From the NCBI GenBank assembly GCA_035506155.1, contig DATJPX010000068.1, positions 1 to 38,417 on the forward strand: 38,417 nucleotides of DNA, given 5' to 3'. Below, one piece after another: positions 18,723 through 26,468 of this stretch (position 1 is the first letter of the stretch; the number at the start of each line of letters is the position of its first letter). A program made the position numbers and the translations under genes. The notes beneath the pieces are model-generated. The model ran no database searches. It saw only the letters and a program-made list of their open reading frames with translations, and had not been told where the DNA came from. This DNA is from UBA877 sp035506155 (lineage in GTDB: Bacteria > Chloroflexota > Anaerolineae > Anaerolineales > Villigracilaceae).

Positions 18723-20528
18723 ATGTTCCTCCCCACAACGATGGATGAAGTGAAACGCCTCGGCTGGGACGGACTCGACGTCGTCTTGGTGACCGGCGAT
18801 TCCTATATCGACAGTCCCTTTATCGGTACCGCCGTGATCGGCAAGATGCTGGTCCAGGCCGGCTACAAAGTCGGGGTGATCGCCCAACCGGACCCGGCGA
18901 CAGATGACGATATCTCCCGTCTAGGTGAGCCGCGCCTGTTCTGGGGCGTGACCGCCGGCAGCGTAGACTCACTGGTCGCCAACTACACCGCCCTGAAGAA
19001 ACCCCGCCGCACGGACGACTACACCCCCGGCGGTGAGAACACCCGCCGCCCCGACCGTGCCACCCTGGTCTACACCAACCTGATTCGGCGCGCCACCAAG
19101 AAGACTCTAAAGAGGGCCACAGTTCCCTTCGGGGATGATAAGCACACAGAGTTCACTGATAAAAAATTAAAAAACTCAGAGCTCTCAGTGGGCTCTGTGA
19201 CGAAAAATCCTCCCATCGTTCTGGGTGGGATCGAGGCCAGCCTGCGCCGCGTGGCTCACTACGACTTCTGGACCGACTCGGTCCGTCGTTCGATCCTGTT
19301 CGACGCCAAGGCGGATTACATCTTGTACGGCATGGCCGAGAAGTCTGTCCTCGAGCTGGCCGCCGCCCTGCGGGACGGGACCGACCCGCACGAAATCCGC
19401 GGGCTATGCTACATCGCCAAAGAGCCCCATCCGGGCTACCTGGAGCTGCCGCCTTACGAGACCGTCGCTGTGGCCAAGTCCGCTTTTATCGACATGTTCC
19501 ACATCTTCTATAAAAATAACGATCCGATCACAGCGAAGGGACTCTGCCAGAAACACGGCGACCGCTTCCTGGTCCATAACCCGCCCGCCCCCTACCAGAC
19601 CCAGGCCGAGCTGGACGCCGTCTACGCCCTGGATTACGAGCGCGCCCAGCATCCTTACTATGAAGCGCAAGGACCCGTCCGGGCGCTCGAGACGATCCGC
19701 TTCTCCATCTCCACCCATCGCGGTTGCTACGGCGAGTGCAATTTCTGCGCCATCGCCGTCCACGAAGGCCGCACCGTCCGCTGGCGCAGCCAGGAATCGA
19801 TCCTGGACGAGGCCGAAAAGCTCATCGCCCGTCCCGACTTCAAAGGCTACATCCAGGACGTCGGCGGGCCGACCGCCAACATGTACGGCTTCGAATGCGA
19901 CAAGAAGCTCAAGAGCGGCATGTGCCCGGCCAAGCGCTGCCTCTTCCCCGAGATTTGCCCGCTCCTGGAAGTGAACCACCGCCCTCAGCTCCAGCTTCTG
20001 CGCAAACTGCGCCAGTTGAAAGGGGTCAAGAAGGTCTTCGTCGCTTCCGGCATCCGCTACGACATGGTCCTCGGAGACAAGGTCTGCGGGGAGACCTACC
20101 TGCATGACATCGTCGACCACCACGTCTCCGGGCAGTTGAAGGTGGCGCCCGAGCATACCGAAGGCTTCGTCCTCGATAAAATGGGCAAGCCCGGGACCGA
20201 CTCGCTGCTGAAGTTCAAGGCGAAGTTCGACCGTTACTCCCGCGAAGCGGGCAAACCGCAGTTCCTTACCTATTACCTGATCGCCGCCCACCCCGGCTGC
20301 ACGACCCAGGATATGCTCAGGCTGAAGAGCTTCGCCAGCGAGAAATTGCACGTCAATCCCGAGCAGGTCCAGATCTTCACCCCCACCCCGTCGACCTACT
20401 CCAGCCTGATGTACTACACCGAGCTGGACCCCTTCACCCGCCGTCCGCTCTTCGTCGAGAAGGACCCGCGCCGCAAGGAGCGCCAGAAGGACATCGTTAC
20501 CCGCAAGGCCGCGACGGAGTATTCATAA
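18723..20528 (+). CDS. ygiQ: YgiQ family radical SAM protein
   Basis: The 601-residue protein has the YgiQ (UPF0313) layout: an N-terminal M-F-L-P-T-T start and V-T-G-D-S-Y-I-D segment typical of the family, then a radical-SAM core. The iron-sulfur motif is Cys335-x3-Cys339-x2-Cys342 inside an R-G-C-Y-G-E-C-N-F-C context. An in-frame TTG lies at 18705, but the ATG at 18723 matches the family N-terminus. The protein is shorter than the roughly 740-residue E. coli member. It should bind a [4Fe-4S] cluster and cleave S-adenosylmethionine, but no substrate is established for the family that I can name. It is cytosolic. It lies alone before an intergenic hairpin element and the methyltransferase gene, so an operon with the latter is uncertain. 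Confidence 0.93.
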   Translation: MFLPTTMDEVKRLGWDGLDVVLVTGDSYIDSPFIGTAVIGKMLVQAGYKVGVIAQPDPATDDDISRLGEPRLFWGVTAGSVDSLVANYTALKKPRRTDDYTPGGENTRRPDRATLVYTNLIRRATKKTLKRATVPFGDDKHTEFTDKKLKNSELSVGSVTKNPPIVLGGIEASLRRVAHYDFWTDSVRRSILFDAKADYILYGMAEKSVLELAAALRDGTDPHEIRGLCYIAKEPHPGYLELPPYETVAVAKSAFIDMFHIFYKNNDPITAKGLCQKHGDRFLVHNPPAPYQTQAELDAVYALDYERAQHPYYEAQGPVRALETIRFSISTHRGCYGECNFCAIAVHEGRTVRWRSQESILDEAEKLIARPDFKGYIQDVGGPTANMYGFECDKKLKSGMCPAKRCLFPEICPLLEVNHRPQLQLLRKLRQLKGVKKVFVASGIRYDMVLGDKVCGETYLHDIVDHHVSGQLKVAPEHTEGFVLDKMGKPGTDSLLKFKAKFDRYSREAGKPQFLTYYLIAAHPGCTTQDMLRLKSFASEKLHVNPEQVQIFTPTPSTYSSLMYYTELDPFTRRPLFVEKDPRRKERQKDIVTRKAATEYS

Positions 20529-20535
20529 GAAAATA

Positions 20536-20603
20536 ACACAAAGGACAGGAAGGTACACAAAGGGAGTGAATTATCCTTCGTGAGACTTCGTGCCCTTCGT
20601 GTT
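20536..20603. repeat. Intergenic dyad element made of short phased repeats
   Basis: The left arm has three spaced purine-rich units (CACAAAGGA, GGAAGG, CACAAAGGG). The right arm has CCTTCGTG, CTTCGTG and CCCTTCGTG units. The arms are roughly complementary, so the 68-bp element can form an imperfect long hairpin between ygiQ and the methyltransferase gene. It resembles the phased-repeat spacers at 24862-24933 and 27149-27203 in design, not in sequence. Confidence 0.6.
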
Positions 20604-20618
20604 TAGAAAAGGTTTTGC

Positions 20619-21740
20619 TTGGATTCATTTTTCGCCGTCACCGCCCCCGGACTGGAACCGTTCACTTCCCAGGAGCTGGCATCCTTGGGTCTGGACTCTA
20701 CGCCCGAGCCCGGAGGCGTGACCTTCAAAGGCGATCTCTCCGCCCTCTATCGCGCCAATCTGCATCTGCGCACCGCCAGCCGGGTCCTGGCCCGCCTGGG
20801 CAACTTCTTCTACGCCACGACCTTCCCCGAACTGCAAAAGCGCGCCTCCCGCCTGCCCTGGGAGCGTTTCCTGAAACCCGGGCAGCCGGTGGACCTGCGG
20901 GTCACCTGCCACAAGTCCAGGCTTTACCACTCCGACGCGGTCGCCCGGACAGTGGCAGCTGGCATTGCCGAACGAATGGGCCAGCCATCGCCCATCGCCA
21001 AAGTTGATGAGGAGGCAGACCAGCCCCCGCAACTGGCCGTGATCCGCCTGGCCGAGGATCGCTGCACCGTCAGCGTGGACTCTTCTGGGGAGCTACTGCA
21101 CAAACGCGGTTATCGCCAGGCCGTGGCCAAGGCCCCGCTGCGCGAGACCCTCGCAGCGGCGATCCTGATGGCCTCCGGCTGGGACAAGACCACACCGCTC
21201 CTCGATCCATTCTGCGGCTCTGGCACCATCCCGATCGAGGCTGCCCTGCTGGCGCTCGGCCTGCCGCCCGGCCGGAACCGGCGCTTCGCCTTCATGGATT
21301 GGCCCGGCTGCGATGAGACACTCTGGCGTTCGATCAATACACAGCCTCCCCCAAGCGATCATCGGCCGGTGATCCTCGCATCGGACCGGGACGCTGGCGC
21401 CATCGCAATGTCCCGGGCCAACGCCGAACGCGCCGGGGTGGCCGAATATATCGAGTTCGAATGCCAGGCTGTCTCGGCAGTCAAACCGCCAAGAGAAAAG
21501 GGCTGGGTGGTGACCAACCCGCCCTACGGACTGCGCGTCAGCGAGGGCAAGGACTTGCGCAACCTGTACGCCCAATTTGGCAATGTCCTGCGCCAGCACT
21601 GCCCCGGCTGGGATGTGGCTGTGCTGTGCAGCGATACGGCATTGTTGGGACAGATGAAGGTCAAGCTGGATACTTCGCTGGGCCTGGTCAACGGCGGGGT
21701 GCGCGTCCGGCTGGGCCGCGGGAAGATCGAGACGCGATGA
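20619..21740 (+). CDS. THUMP-domain class I SAM-dependent RNA methyltransferase (RlmL/UPF0020 type)
   Basis: The 373-residue protein begins at a TTG preceded by AAAAGG with 6 nt spacing. The first ~170 residues match the N-terminal ferredoxin-like plus THUMP RNA-binding module of 23S rRNA m2G methyltransferases (A-P-G-L-E start, R-A-N-L-x-L-R-T-A-S-R segment). The catalytic part has the SAM-binding D-P-F-C-G-S-G-T motif at about residue 196 and the N-P-P-Y motif at about residue 300, which marks amino-group N-methylation. By family it should methylate a guanine N2 in rRNA or tRNA; the exact target cannot be read from sequence. Its stop overlaps the next start (ATGA), so the two are translationally coupled. 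Confidence 0.9.
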   Translation: MDSFFAVTAPGLEPFTSQELASLGLDSTPEPGGVTFKGDLSALYRANLHLRTASRVLARLGNFFYATTFPELQKRASRLPWERFLKPGQPVDLRVTCHKSRLYHSDAVARTVAAGIAERMGQPSPIAKVDEEADQPPQLAVIRLAEDRCTVSVDSSGELLHKRGYRQAVAKAPLRETLAAAILMASGWDKTTPLLDPFCGSGTIPIEAALLALGLPPGRNRRFAFMDWPGCDETLWRSINTQPPPSDHRPVILASDRDAGAIAMSRANAERAGVAEYIEFECQAVSAVKPPREKGWVVTNPPYGLRVSEGKDLRNLYAQFGNVLRQHCPGWDVAVLCSDTALLGQMKVKLDTSLGLVNGGVRVRLGRGKIETR

Positions 21741-22408
21741 GCAAAGTCTACCGGACGCCCGACGATCTCGAGGCAGAGGAGATCCGGACCATCTATGACT
21801 CCTTCGAAGTCCCGGCCACGGACGTAGATTGCGGCCAACTGTGCGCCCCGAATAATCCGACCGGCAAACCCTTCTGCTGCGACATCTGTCACGCTATCCC
21901 GGCTGCTTATCATAGCGAATGGGCTTATCTCGAAAAGAGCACCTGCCTGTGGCGTCCATGGACCGGCAACGAGTGCCCATCCACCATCATCGAGCAGCAG
22001 CAATTATTCGCCGAAACCCCTGCCAGCATGACTTTGCTGGCCTGCCTTGGCCCGGCGAAATGTGAGCGCGACTTCCGGGCATTGAGTTGCCGGCAGTTCC
22101 CCTTCTTCCCCTACGTCACCTCCGACTACCGTTTCCTCGGCCTGGCGTCCGAATGGGAGTTTGCCGACCGCTGCTGGGTGCTGCAAAATCAGGATCGGGT
22201 GACCGCCGATTACCGCCGGCAGTTCGTGGCCATCTACGACCGTCTCTTCGCCCTGTTTGACGAGGAGTTCGAGAACTACGCCCACAAATCCAGAGAGATG
22301 CGAGAGCGCTACGCCGGGCTGCGGCGCAGGTTTCCGTTGTTGCACCGGAATGGGCAGATTTACTGGGTGAGTCCGGTCAGCGAGAGGCTGGCGCGGAAAG
22401 TTTCCTAA
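21737..22408 (+). CDS. Conserved cysteine-rich hypothetical protein
   Basis: The ATG at 21737 overlaps the methyltransferase stop in an ATGA, which fixes the start; the product has 223 residues. The N-terminal half is rich in Cys: a C-x3-C pair near residue 34, an F-C-C-D-I-C cluster near residue 52, and further single Cys at L-A-C-L, K-C-E-R, S-C-R-Q and R-C-W-V. This spacing recalls YkgJ-like (UPF0153) zinc or iron-sulfur-binding proteins, but I cannot confirm membership. The C-terminal half is helical and charged, with no signal peptide or membrane segment. Coupling to an RNA methyltransferase suggests a role with it or in RNA handling, which is inference only. Confidence 0.8.
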   Translation: MSKVYRTPDDLEAEEIRTIYDSFEVPATDVDCGQLCAPNNPTGKPFCCDICHAIPAAYHSEWAYLEKSTCLWRPWTGNECPSTIIEQQQLFAETPASMTLLACLGPAKCERDFRALSCRQFPFFPYVTSDYRFLGLASEWEFADRCWVLQNQDRVTADYRRQFVAIYDRLFALFDEEFENYAHKSREMRERYAGLRRRFPLLHRNGQIYWVSPVSERLARKVS

Positions 22409-22416
22409 ACGCAGCC

Positions 22417-22445
22417 TTGTTTATGTTTGTATATTGTAGTAATAT
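22417..22445 (+). promoter_or_regulatory. Promoter of the toxin-antitoxin operon
   Basis: TTGTTT (22417-22422) and TAATAT (22440-22445) are separated by exactly 17 bp. The -10 ends 6 nt before the GTG at 22452, so initiation would fall at or next to the toxin start codon with no room for a ribosome binding site. The spacing is identical to that seen at ygiQ. Confidence 0.65.
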
Positions 22446-22449
22446 ACAA
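22427..22449. promoter_or_regulatory. Palindromic operator overlapping the toxin-antitoxin promoter
   Basis: A perfect 9-bp inverted repeat, TTGTATATT and AATATACAA, with a 5-nt centre covers the -10 and reaches to 2 nt before the toxin start. Ribbon-helix-helix antitoxins bind such palindromes and repress their own operon, so this is the expected autoregulation site. Confidence 0.75.
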
Positions 22450-22451
22450 GC

Positions 22452-22751
22452 GTGATCAATCTTGACCGGCTATCCGGCTTCGAGTGGGATCAAGGCAACC
22501 GGGAGAAAAACTGGGAAAAACATCGCGTCGCTTCCGGGGAATGTGAGGAAGTCTTTTTTAACCTCCCACTTCTTCTCAAAGATGATTCGGGCCATTCCCA
22601 GTCGGAGCCTCGCTTTCTCGTCCTTGGACAAACCAATGCGGGGCAACATCTTTTCATCGCCTTTACCGTTCGAAAAGAGAAAATCCGCGTGATCTCGGCG
22701 CGTGATATGAATCAGAAAGAGAAGAACAGTTATGAACAAACCAATTCCTGA
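22452..22751 (+). CDS. brnT: BrnT family type II toxin (RNase)
   Basis: The 99-residue protein shows the BrnT pattern: F-E-W-D near residue 10, N-W-E-K-H-R near 20, a V-F-F-N-L segment, a central R-F-L-V-L-G strand, an F-T-V-R segment, and the closing I-S-A-R with a downstream E and Y. BrnT toxins are RelE-like ribonucleases that cut mRNA and stop growth until bound by the antitoxin. The start is GTG. The antitoxin start lies 20 nt inside this gene, giving the toxin-first order normal for brnTA. The locus is visibly richer in A+T than its neighbours, which suggests acquisition by transfer. Confidence 0.85.
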   Translation: MINLDRLSGFEWDQGNREKNWEKHRVASGECEEVFFNLPLLLKDDSGHSQSEPRFLVLGQTNAGQHLFIAFTVRKEKIRVISARDMNQKEKNSYEQTNS

Positions 22752-23076
22752 ATTCGAAAACGAAGAGGAAGAGCGGGAATTTTGGGCTACGCATGATTCC
22801 ACAGAATATATGGATTGGAGCCAAGCCGAACGCGCCCATTTTCCAAATCTGAGACCATCCACCCAAGCGATTTCCCTTCGCCTGCCAGTTTCCATGCTCG
22901 ACGAAATTCGTCAACTCGCTAACAAACAGGATGTCCCCTATCAATCCTTGATTAAAATGTTCCTGCGGGAGCGGATCGACCAGGAGGTCGCTCGGAACCT
23001 GCCAGCCAATTACACAATTAATGAAAATTCGGCTGAGTATCTCCCCAGAAAGAAGAAGAAGGCTTCTACCAACTAA
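22732..23076 (+). CDS. CopG/BrnA-type antitoxin (ribbon-helix-helix)
   Basis: The 114-residue protein has an acidic N-terminus with an E-E-E-R-E-F-W motif and a T-H-D-S-T-E-Y-x-D-W motif, then P-S-T-Q-A-I-S-L-R-L-P and a helical segment with V-P-Y-Q-S-L-I-K. This is the CopG-antitoxin pattern (the group that carries F-W-x-T-H-D-x-T-[DE]-Y). The I-S-L-R-L-P strand is the DNA-binding ribbon. The protein should neutralise the BrnT-like toxin and repress the operon at the 22427-22449 palindrome. The C-terminus is basic (K/R-rich, last ten residues). It overlaps the toxin gene by 20 nt, which couples their translation. Confidence 0.87.
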   Translation: MNKPIPEFENEEEEREFWATHDSTEYMDWSQAERAHFPNLRPSTQAISLRLPVSMLDEIRQLANKQDVPYQSLIKMFLRERIDQEVARNLPANYTINENSAEYLPRKKKKASTN

Positions 23077-23082
23077 TGTTAA

Positions 23083-23118
23083 GACCTGCCCACCTTCCTC
23101 GCGGCAGGCCTTTTCTTT
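23083..23118 (+). terminator. Rho-independent terminator after the antitoxin gene
   Basis: GACCTGCC (23083-23090) pairs with GGCAGGCC (23103-23110) with one mismatch and is followed directly by TTTTCTTT. It separates the toxin-antitoxin operon from the phosphohexomutase promoter. Confidence 0.75.
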
Positions 23119-23135
23119 CCCCGGCTTTCGTTCAC

Positions 23136-23144
23136 TGTTATAAT
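23136..23144 (+). promoter_or_regulatory. Extended -10 promoter of the phosphohexomutase gene
   Basis: A TGT-TATAAT extended -10 lies at 23136-23144 with no strong -35, as is common for extended -10 promoters. It gives a leader of about 26 nt that contains an AGGAG ribosome binding site (23167-23171) 5 nt before the ATG. Confidence 0.6.
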
Positions 23145-23176
23145 ACCCCTATCATTATCCTAATTCAGGAGCACCT

Positions 23177-24607
23177 ATGGCATTCAAAATCACGTTCGGT
23201 ACCGACGGCTGGCGGGGCGTCATCGCCGAGGATTACACCTTCGACAACGTCCGGCGCTGCGCCCAAGGTTTCGCCAACTACCTGCTCGAGAAAGGCCGCC
23301 AGGGCCAGTGGGTCGTCGTCGGGCACGACAAGCGCTTCGACAGCGAGTACTTCGCCGCGGCGGTCGCCGAGGTCCTGACCGGCAACGGCATGAAGGTCTA
23401 CCTGACCGATGGGCCTACCCCCACCCCGGTCATCGCCTACGCCGTGGTGGATAAGAAGGCTTGCGGCGCGGTCAACATCACCGCTTCGCACAATCCCGGC
23501 ACCGACAACGGTTTCAAGGTCCGCAACGAGTTCGGCGGCGCCATCGACCCGGACGGCTTGAAGCGCATCGAAGCCCTGATCCCGGACGAGATCGAAAAAG
23601 TCAAGCGCAAAGCCTACGCCGAGGCCGAAGCCGCCGGCGAGGTGACGAAGTTCGACCCGCACACCCCCTACATCGAGCACCTGACCCGGGATGGCCTGAT
23701 CGACCTGCAGCCCATCAAGGACGCCGGCCTGACCGTCATGGTCGACTCGATGTGGGGCAACGGCGCCGGATACTTCCCGCGCCTGCTGGCGGGTGGAAAG
23801 ACGAAGGTCATCGAGATCCACAACACCCGCAATCCGGTCTTCCCGGAGATGAAACGCCCCGAGCCGATCCAGCCCAACATCGACGTCGGCCTGCAGGCCA
23901 CCGTGGATAACCACGCGGATGTCCTGCTGATCACCGACGGCGACGCGGATCGTTGCGGCATCGGCGACGAGCAGGGCCATTTCATCAACCAGTTGCGCGT
24001 CTACGGCCTGCTGGCCTACTACATGCTCGAGGTGCTCGGCAAGCGCGGCGCCATCGTCAAGACCCTTTCCACCACCGGCATGCTCAACAAGCTCGGCCAG
24101 ATCTACAATGTTCCCGTCTACGAGACCGGCGTGGGCTTCAAATACGTGGCCCCCAAGATGATCGAGACCGATGCCTTGATCGGCGGCGAGGAATCCGGCG
24201 GCTACGCCTTCCGCGGCAACGTCCCCGAGCGGGACGGCATCCTGGCCGGCCTGTACATGCTCGACCTGATGGTACGCCTGAAGAAAAAGCCCACCGAGCT
24301 GCTCAAGCTGCTCTTCGAGAAGGTCGGCGGCGAATACTTCTATGGGCGGGTCGACCGTCCCTTCAGCGGCAGCCACGAGGATCGCAAGAAGCTCATCCTG
24401 GCTGCCAACCCGCAGACCCTGGGCGGGCTGAAGGTCAAGGAACTCGTCACCATCGACGGTTTCCAGTTCCGTCTGGAAGACGGCGGCTGGATGCTGATCC
24501 GCTTCTCCGGCACCGAGCCGATCATGCGGGTCTACTGCGAGACCATGCACGGCGACAAGGTGGATGCAATTTTACAGGATGGATTGAAGGTCGCCGGGCT
24601 GAAGTAA
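23177..24607 (+). CDS. Phosphoglucomutase/phosphomannomutase (alpha-D-phosphohexomutase)
   Basis: The 476-residue enzyme has all four signatures of the superfamily: the phosphoserine loop T-A-S-H-N-P with Ser104, the magnesium loop D254-G-D256-A-D258-R, the sugar loop G-G-E-E-S-G-G at 336-342, and the phosphate-binding R-F-S-G-T-E-P at about 442. It interconverts 1- and 6-phosphates of glucose or mannose (or glucosamine), feeding nucleotide-sugar synthesis, and is cytosolic. The E-E-S sugar loop fits glucose or mannose; the precise sugar is not certain. It has its own promoter and is followed after 4 nt by the tatD-like gene, so it probably heads a four-gene operon running to 26885. It may supply sugar phosphates for the polysaccharide genes further right. 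Confidence 0.93.
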   Translation: MAFKITFGTDGWRGVIAEDYTFDNVRRCAQGFANYLLEKGRQGQWVVVGHDKRFDSEYFAAAVAEVLTGNGMKVYLTDGPTPTPVIAYAVVDKKACGAVNITASHNPGTDNGFKVRNEFGGAIDPDGLKRIEALIPDEIEKVKRKAYAEAEAAGEVTKFDPHTPYIEHLTRDGLIDLQPIKDAGLTVMVDSMWGNGAGYFPRLLAGGKTKVIEIHNTRNPVFPEMKRPEPIQPNIDVGLQATVDNHADVLLITDGDADRCGIGDEQGHFINQLRVYGLLAYYMLEVLGKRGAIVKTLSTTGMLNKLGQIYNVPVYETGVGFKYVAPKMIETDALIGGEESGGYAFRGNVPERDGILAGLYMLDLMVRLKKKPTELLKLLFEKVGGEYFYGRVDRPFSGSHEDRKKLILAANPQTLGGLKVKELVTIDGFQFRLEDGGWMLIRFSGTEPIMRVYCETMHGDKVDAILQDGLKVAGLK

Positions 24608-24611
24608 TCCC

Positions 24612-25505
24612 GTGTCACTGACTGACACCCACTGTCATCTGGACTTCAACAAATTCGACTCCGACCGGGAAGCGGTGCTGGAACGCGCCGCCCTGGCTGG
24701 GGTCGAACGCATTTTGATCCCCGGCCTCAGCGTTGCCTCCAGCCGGACCGTCGTCGAGCTGGCCGCCGGCGACCAGAGGCTGTACGCCGCCATCGGTGTC
24801 CATCCCTCCGAAGCTTTGGGTTGGAACGATAAAACGAAAGGCCAGCTGAGAAAGCTGAAATCGGACGCGGAGAACACAGACGAACGCGGAAGGAATCTGG
24901 AAAATCCGCGTCCGTCCGCGCCATCCGCGTCCCATTCGAAGGTCGTGGCCATCGGCGAGATCGGCCTGGACTACTACTGGGACGAATCTCCCCATCCGCA
25001 CCAACAGATGGTCTTGCAGGAACAGCTCGATCTGGCCGCAGAGTTGGGCTTGCCGGTCATCCTGCACATGCGGGAAGCGAAGGATGCCCCAGCCGGTCCC
25101 TGCGCCGAGGACATGCTCGGACTGCTCGAAGCATGGGTGGCAGGCCTGAGGGCGGCAAAGAGTCCGCTGGCGGAGCGCCCCGGGGTGCTCCACTCCTTCT
25201 CCGGGGACCTCGACACCGCCCGGGCGGCGCTGGCCCTGGGGTTTTTCATCGGCGTGACCGGGCCGGTCACCTATCGCAAGGACCGCCAGGAACTGATTGG
25301 TGCCCTGCCACTCGACCGGCTCCTGGTCGAAACGGATTCGCCTTTCCTGGCCCCCCATCCACAGCGCGGCAAGCGGAACGAACCCGCCTATGTGCGCCTG
25401 ATTGCTGATAAAATTGGTTCAATCCATTCGCGCAGCCTGCCGGAAATCGCTGCGATCACGGGCGCGAATGCCTCACGGCTTTTTTCTTGGGACAAACTGG
25501 CTTGA
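24612..25505 (+). CDS. TatD family metal-dependent deoxyribonuclease with internal insertion
   Basis: The 297-residue protein starts at GTG 24612, 4 nt after the previous stop. Metal ligands are visible: H7-x-H9 in D-T-H-C-H-L-D, E116 in G-E-I-G-L-D-Y-Y, H152, H194 in L-H-S-F-S-G and D242 in E-T-D-S-P-F-L-A-P. Members are magnesium-dependent 3'-5' exonucleases or related hydrolases of the amidohydrolase fold. Between the G-V-H-P loop (about residue 65) and K-V-V-A-I-G (about 110) there are some 24 extra residues, rich in Asp, Glu, Asn, Arg, Pro and Ser. They are encoded by a GC-rich dyad repeat (24862-24933). The catalytic residues remain intact, so the enzyme may still work. The stop overlaps a TTG start of the next gene. 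Confidence 0.92.
   Translation: MSLTDTHCHLDFNKFDSDREAVLERAALAGVERILIPGLSVASSRTVVELAAGDQRLYAAIGVHPSEALGWNDKTKGQLRKLKSDAENTDERGRNLENPRPSAPSASHSKVVAIGEIGLDYYWDESPHPHQQMVLQEQLDLAAELGLPVILHMREAKDAPAGPCAEDMLGLLEAWVAGLRAAKSPLAERPGVLHSFSGDLDTARAALALGFFIGVTGPVTYRKDRQELIGALPLDRLLVETDSPFLAPHPQRGKRNEPAYVRLIADKIGSIHSRSLPEIAAITGANASRLFSWDKLA
24862..24933. repeat. Phased-repeat dyad element inside the TatD coding sequence
   Basis: The left arm contains GACGCGG and GACGAACGCGG units. The right arm contains TCCGCGTCC, GTCCGCG and ATCCGCGTCC units, so the 72-bp segment forms an imperfect hairpin. It is exactly 24 codons and stays in frame. It has the same design as the intergenic elements at 20536 and 27149, which supports insertion of a mobile or copied element into the gene. 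Confidence 0.6.
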
Positions 25506-26467
25506 ACACCGTCTCTTATCTCTCGCCCGTCCAGACGGGCCTCCAGGAAGTCGAAACCCTCCTGCACGCCCAGGCCGACGGGGCCCACCCCGACCTGCGG
25601 GCCGCCCTGAAACACCTGCTCTCCTCCGGCGGGAAGCGCATCCGCCCGGTGGTGGTCCTGCTGACCGGCCAGATGCTGGAAGGCCCGACCGACAAGCTCC
25701 TGACCCTGGCCGGCGCAGTCGAAATGCTCCACACGGCCACCCTGGTCCATGACGACCTGATCGACGGAGCCCTGCTGCGGCGGGGCATGCCCACCCTGAA
25801 TGCCCGCTGGTCCCCGGCCGCCACCATCCTGACCGGCGACTACATGTTCGCCCGGGCCGCCAAGCTGGCCGCCGAGACCGATAACCTGCCGCTCATGAAG
25901 CTCTTCGCCGACACCCTGGCCACGATCGTCAACGGTGAGTTGACCCAGCTCTTCGCCGCCCGGGGTGTCATCAGCCGGGAAAATTACGGCAAACGCATCT
26001 ACGCCAAGACCGCATCCCTGTTCGAGATGGCGACCCGGGCAGCCGCCATGGTCAGCCCGGTCGACGAGGCGATCGTCGAGGGGATGCGTCAGTACGGCTA
26101 CAACCTCGGCATGGCCTTCCAGATCGTCGACGACATCCTGGACTTCACCGGCGAGCAGGAGACGGTCGGCAAGCCGGTCGGCTCGGACCTGCTCCAGGGA
26201 CTGGTGACACTCCCGGCCATTTACTACGCCGAAGCCCATCCCAACGACCCCGACGTGCTCTGCCTGACCGGCGGCTGCTATACCGAGCAGGAGCGAATGG
26301 AACGCCTGGTCCAGTCGATCCGGGAGAGCGACGCCACCTCCCGCTCCATGAAGGAAGCCCAAACCTTCGTCCAAAAAGCCCTGGATATCCTGAAAGACAT
26401 GCCCGATGGGGTGGAACGTCACGGGCTCGAAGAGCTGGCCGGCTACATCATCAACAGGAATATCTGA
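25502..26467 (+). CDS. Polyprenyl (long-chain isoprenyl) diphosphate synthase
   Basis: From the TTG at 25502 the product has 321 residues; another TTG at 25487 would add five. The TTGA overlap with the tatD stop favours 25502. The family motifs are clear: G-G-K-R-I-R-P near residue 45, the first Asp-rich motif D-D-L-I-D at 84-88 followed by R-R-G, G-D-Y near 113, and the second Asp-rich motif D-D-I-L-D at 210-214. The enzyme condenses allylic diphosphate with isopentenyl diphosphate, likely to make the side chain of a quinone. The residues before the first Asp motif (H-T-A-T-L-V-H) are small, as in long-chain synthases, but chain length cannot be set. Undecaprenyl carrier lipid is normally made by an unrelated enzyme, so no direct link to the polysaccharide genes should be assumed. 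Confidence 0.92.
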   Translation: MNTVSYLSPVQTGLQEVETLLHAQADGAHPDLRAALKHLLSSGGKRIRPVVVLLTGQMLEGPTDKLLTLAGAVEMLHTATLVHDDLIDGALLRRGMPTLNARWSPAATILTGDYMFARAAKLAAETDNLPLMKLFADTLATIVNGELTQLFAARGVISRENYGKRIYAKTASLFEMATRAAAMVSPVDEAIVEGMRQYGYNLGMAFQIVDDILDFTGEQETVGKPVGSDLLQGLVTLPAIYYAEAHPNDPDVLCLTGGCYTEQERMERLVQSIRESDATSRSMKEAQTFVQKALDILKDMPDGVERHGLEELAGYIINRNI

Positions 26468-26468
26468 A

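Noticed and set aside
23165..24550. Minus-strand open frame opposite the phosphohexomutase gene
   Set aside because: It is a codon-bias shadow; all catalytic motifs are on the plus strand.
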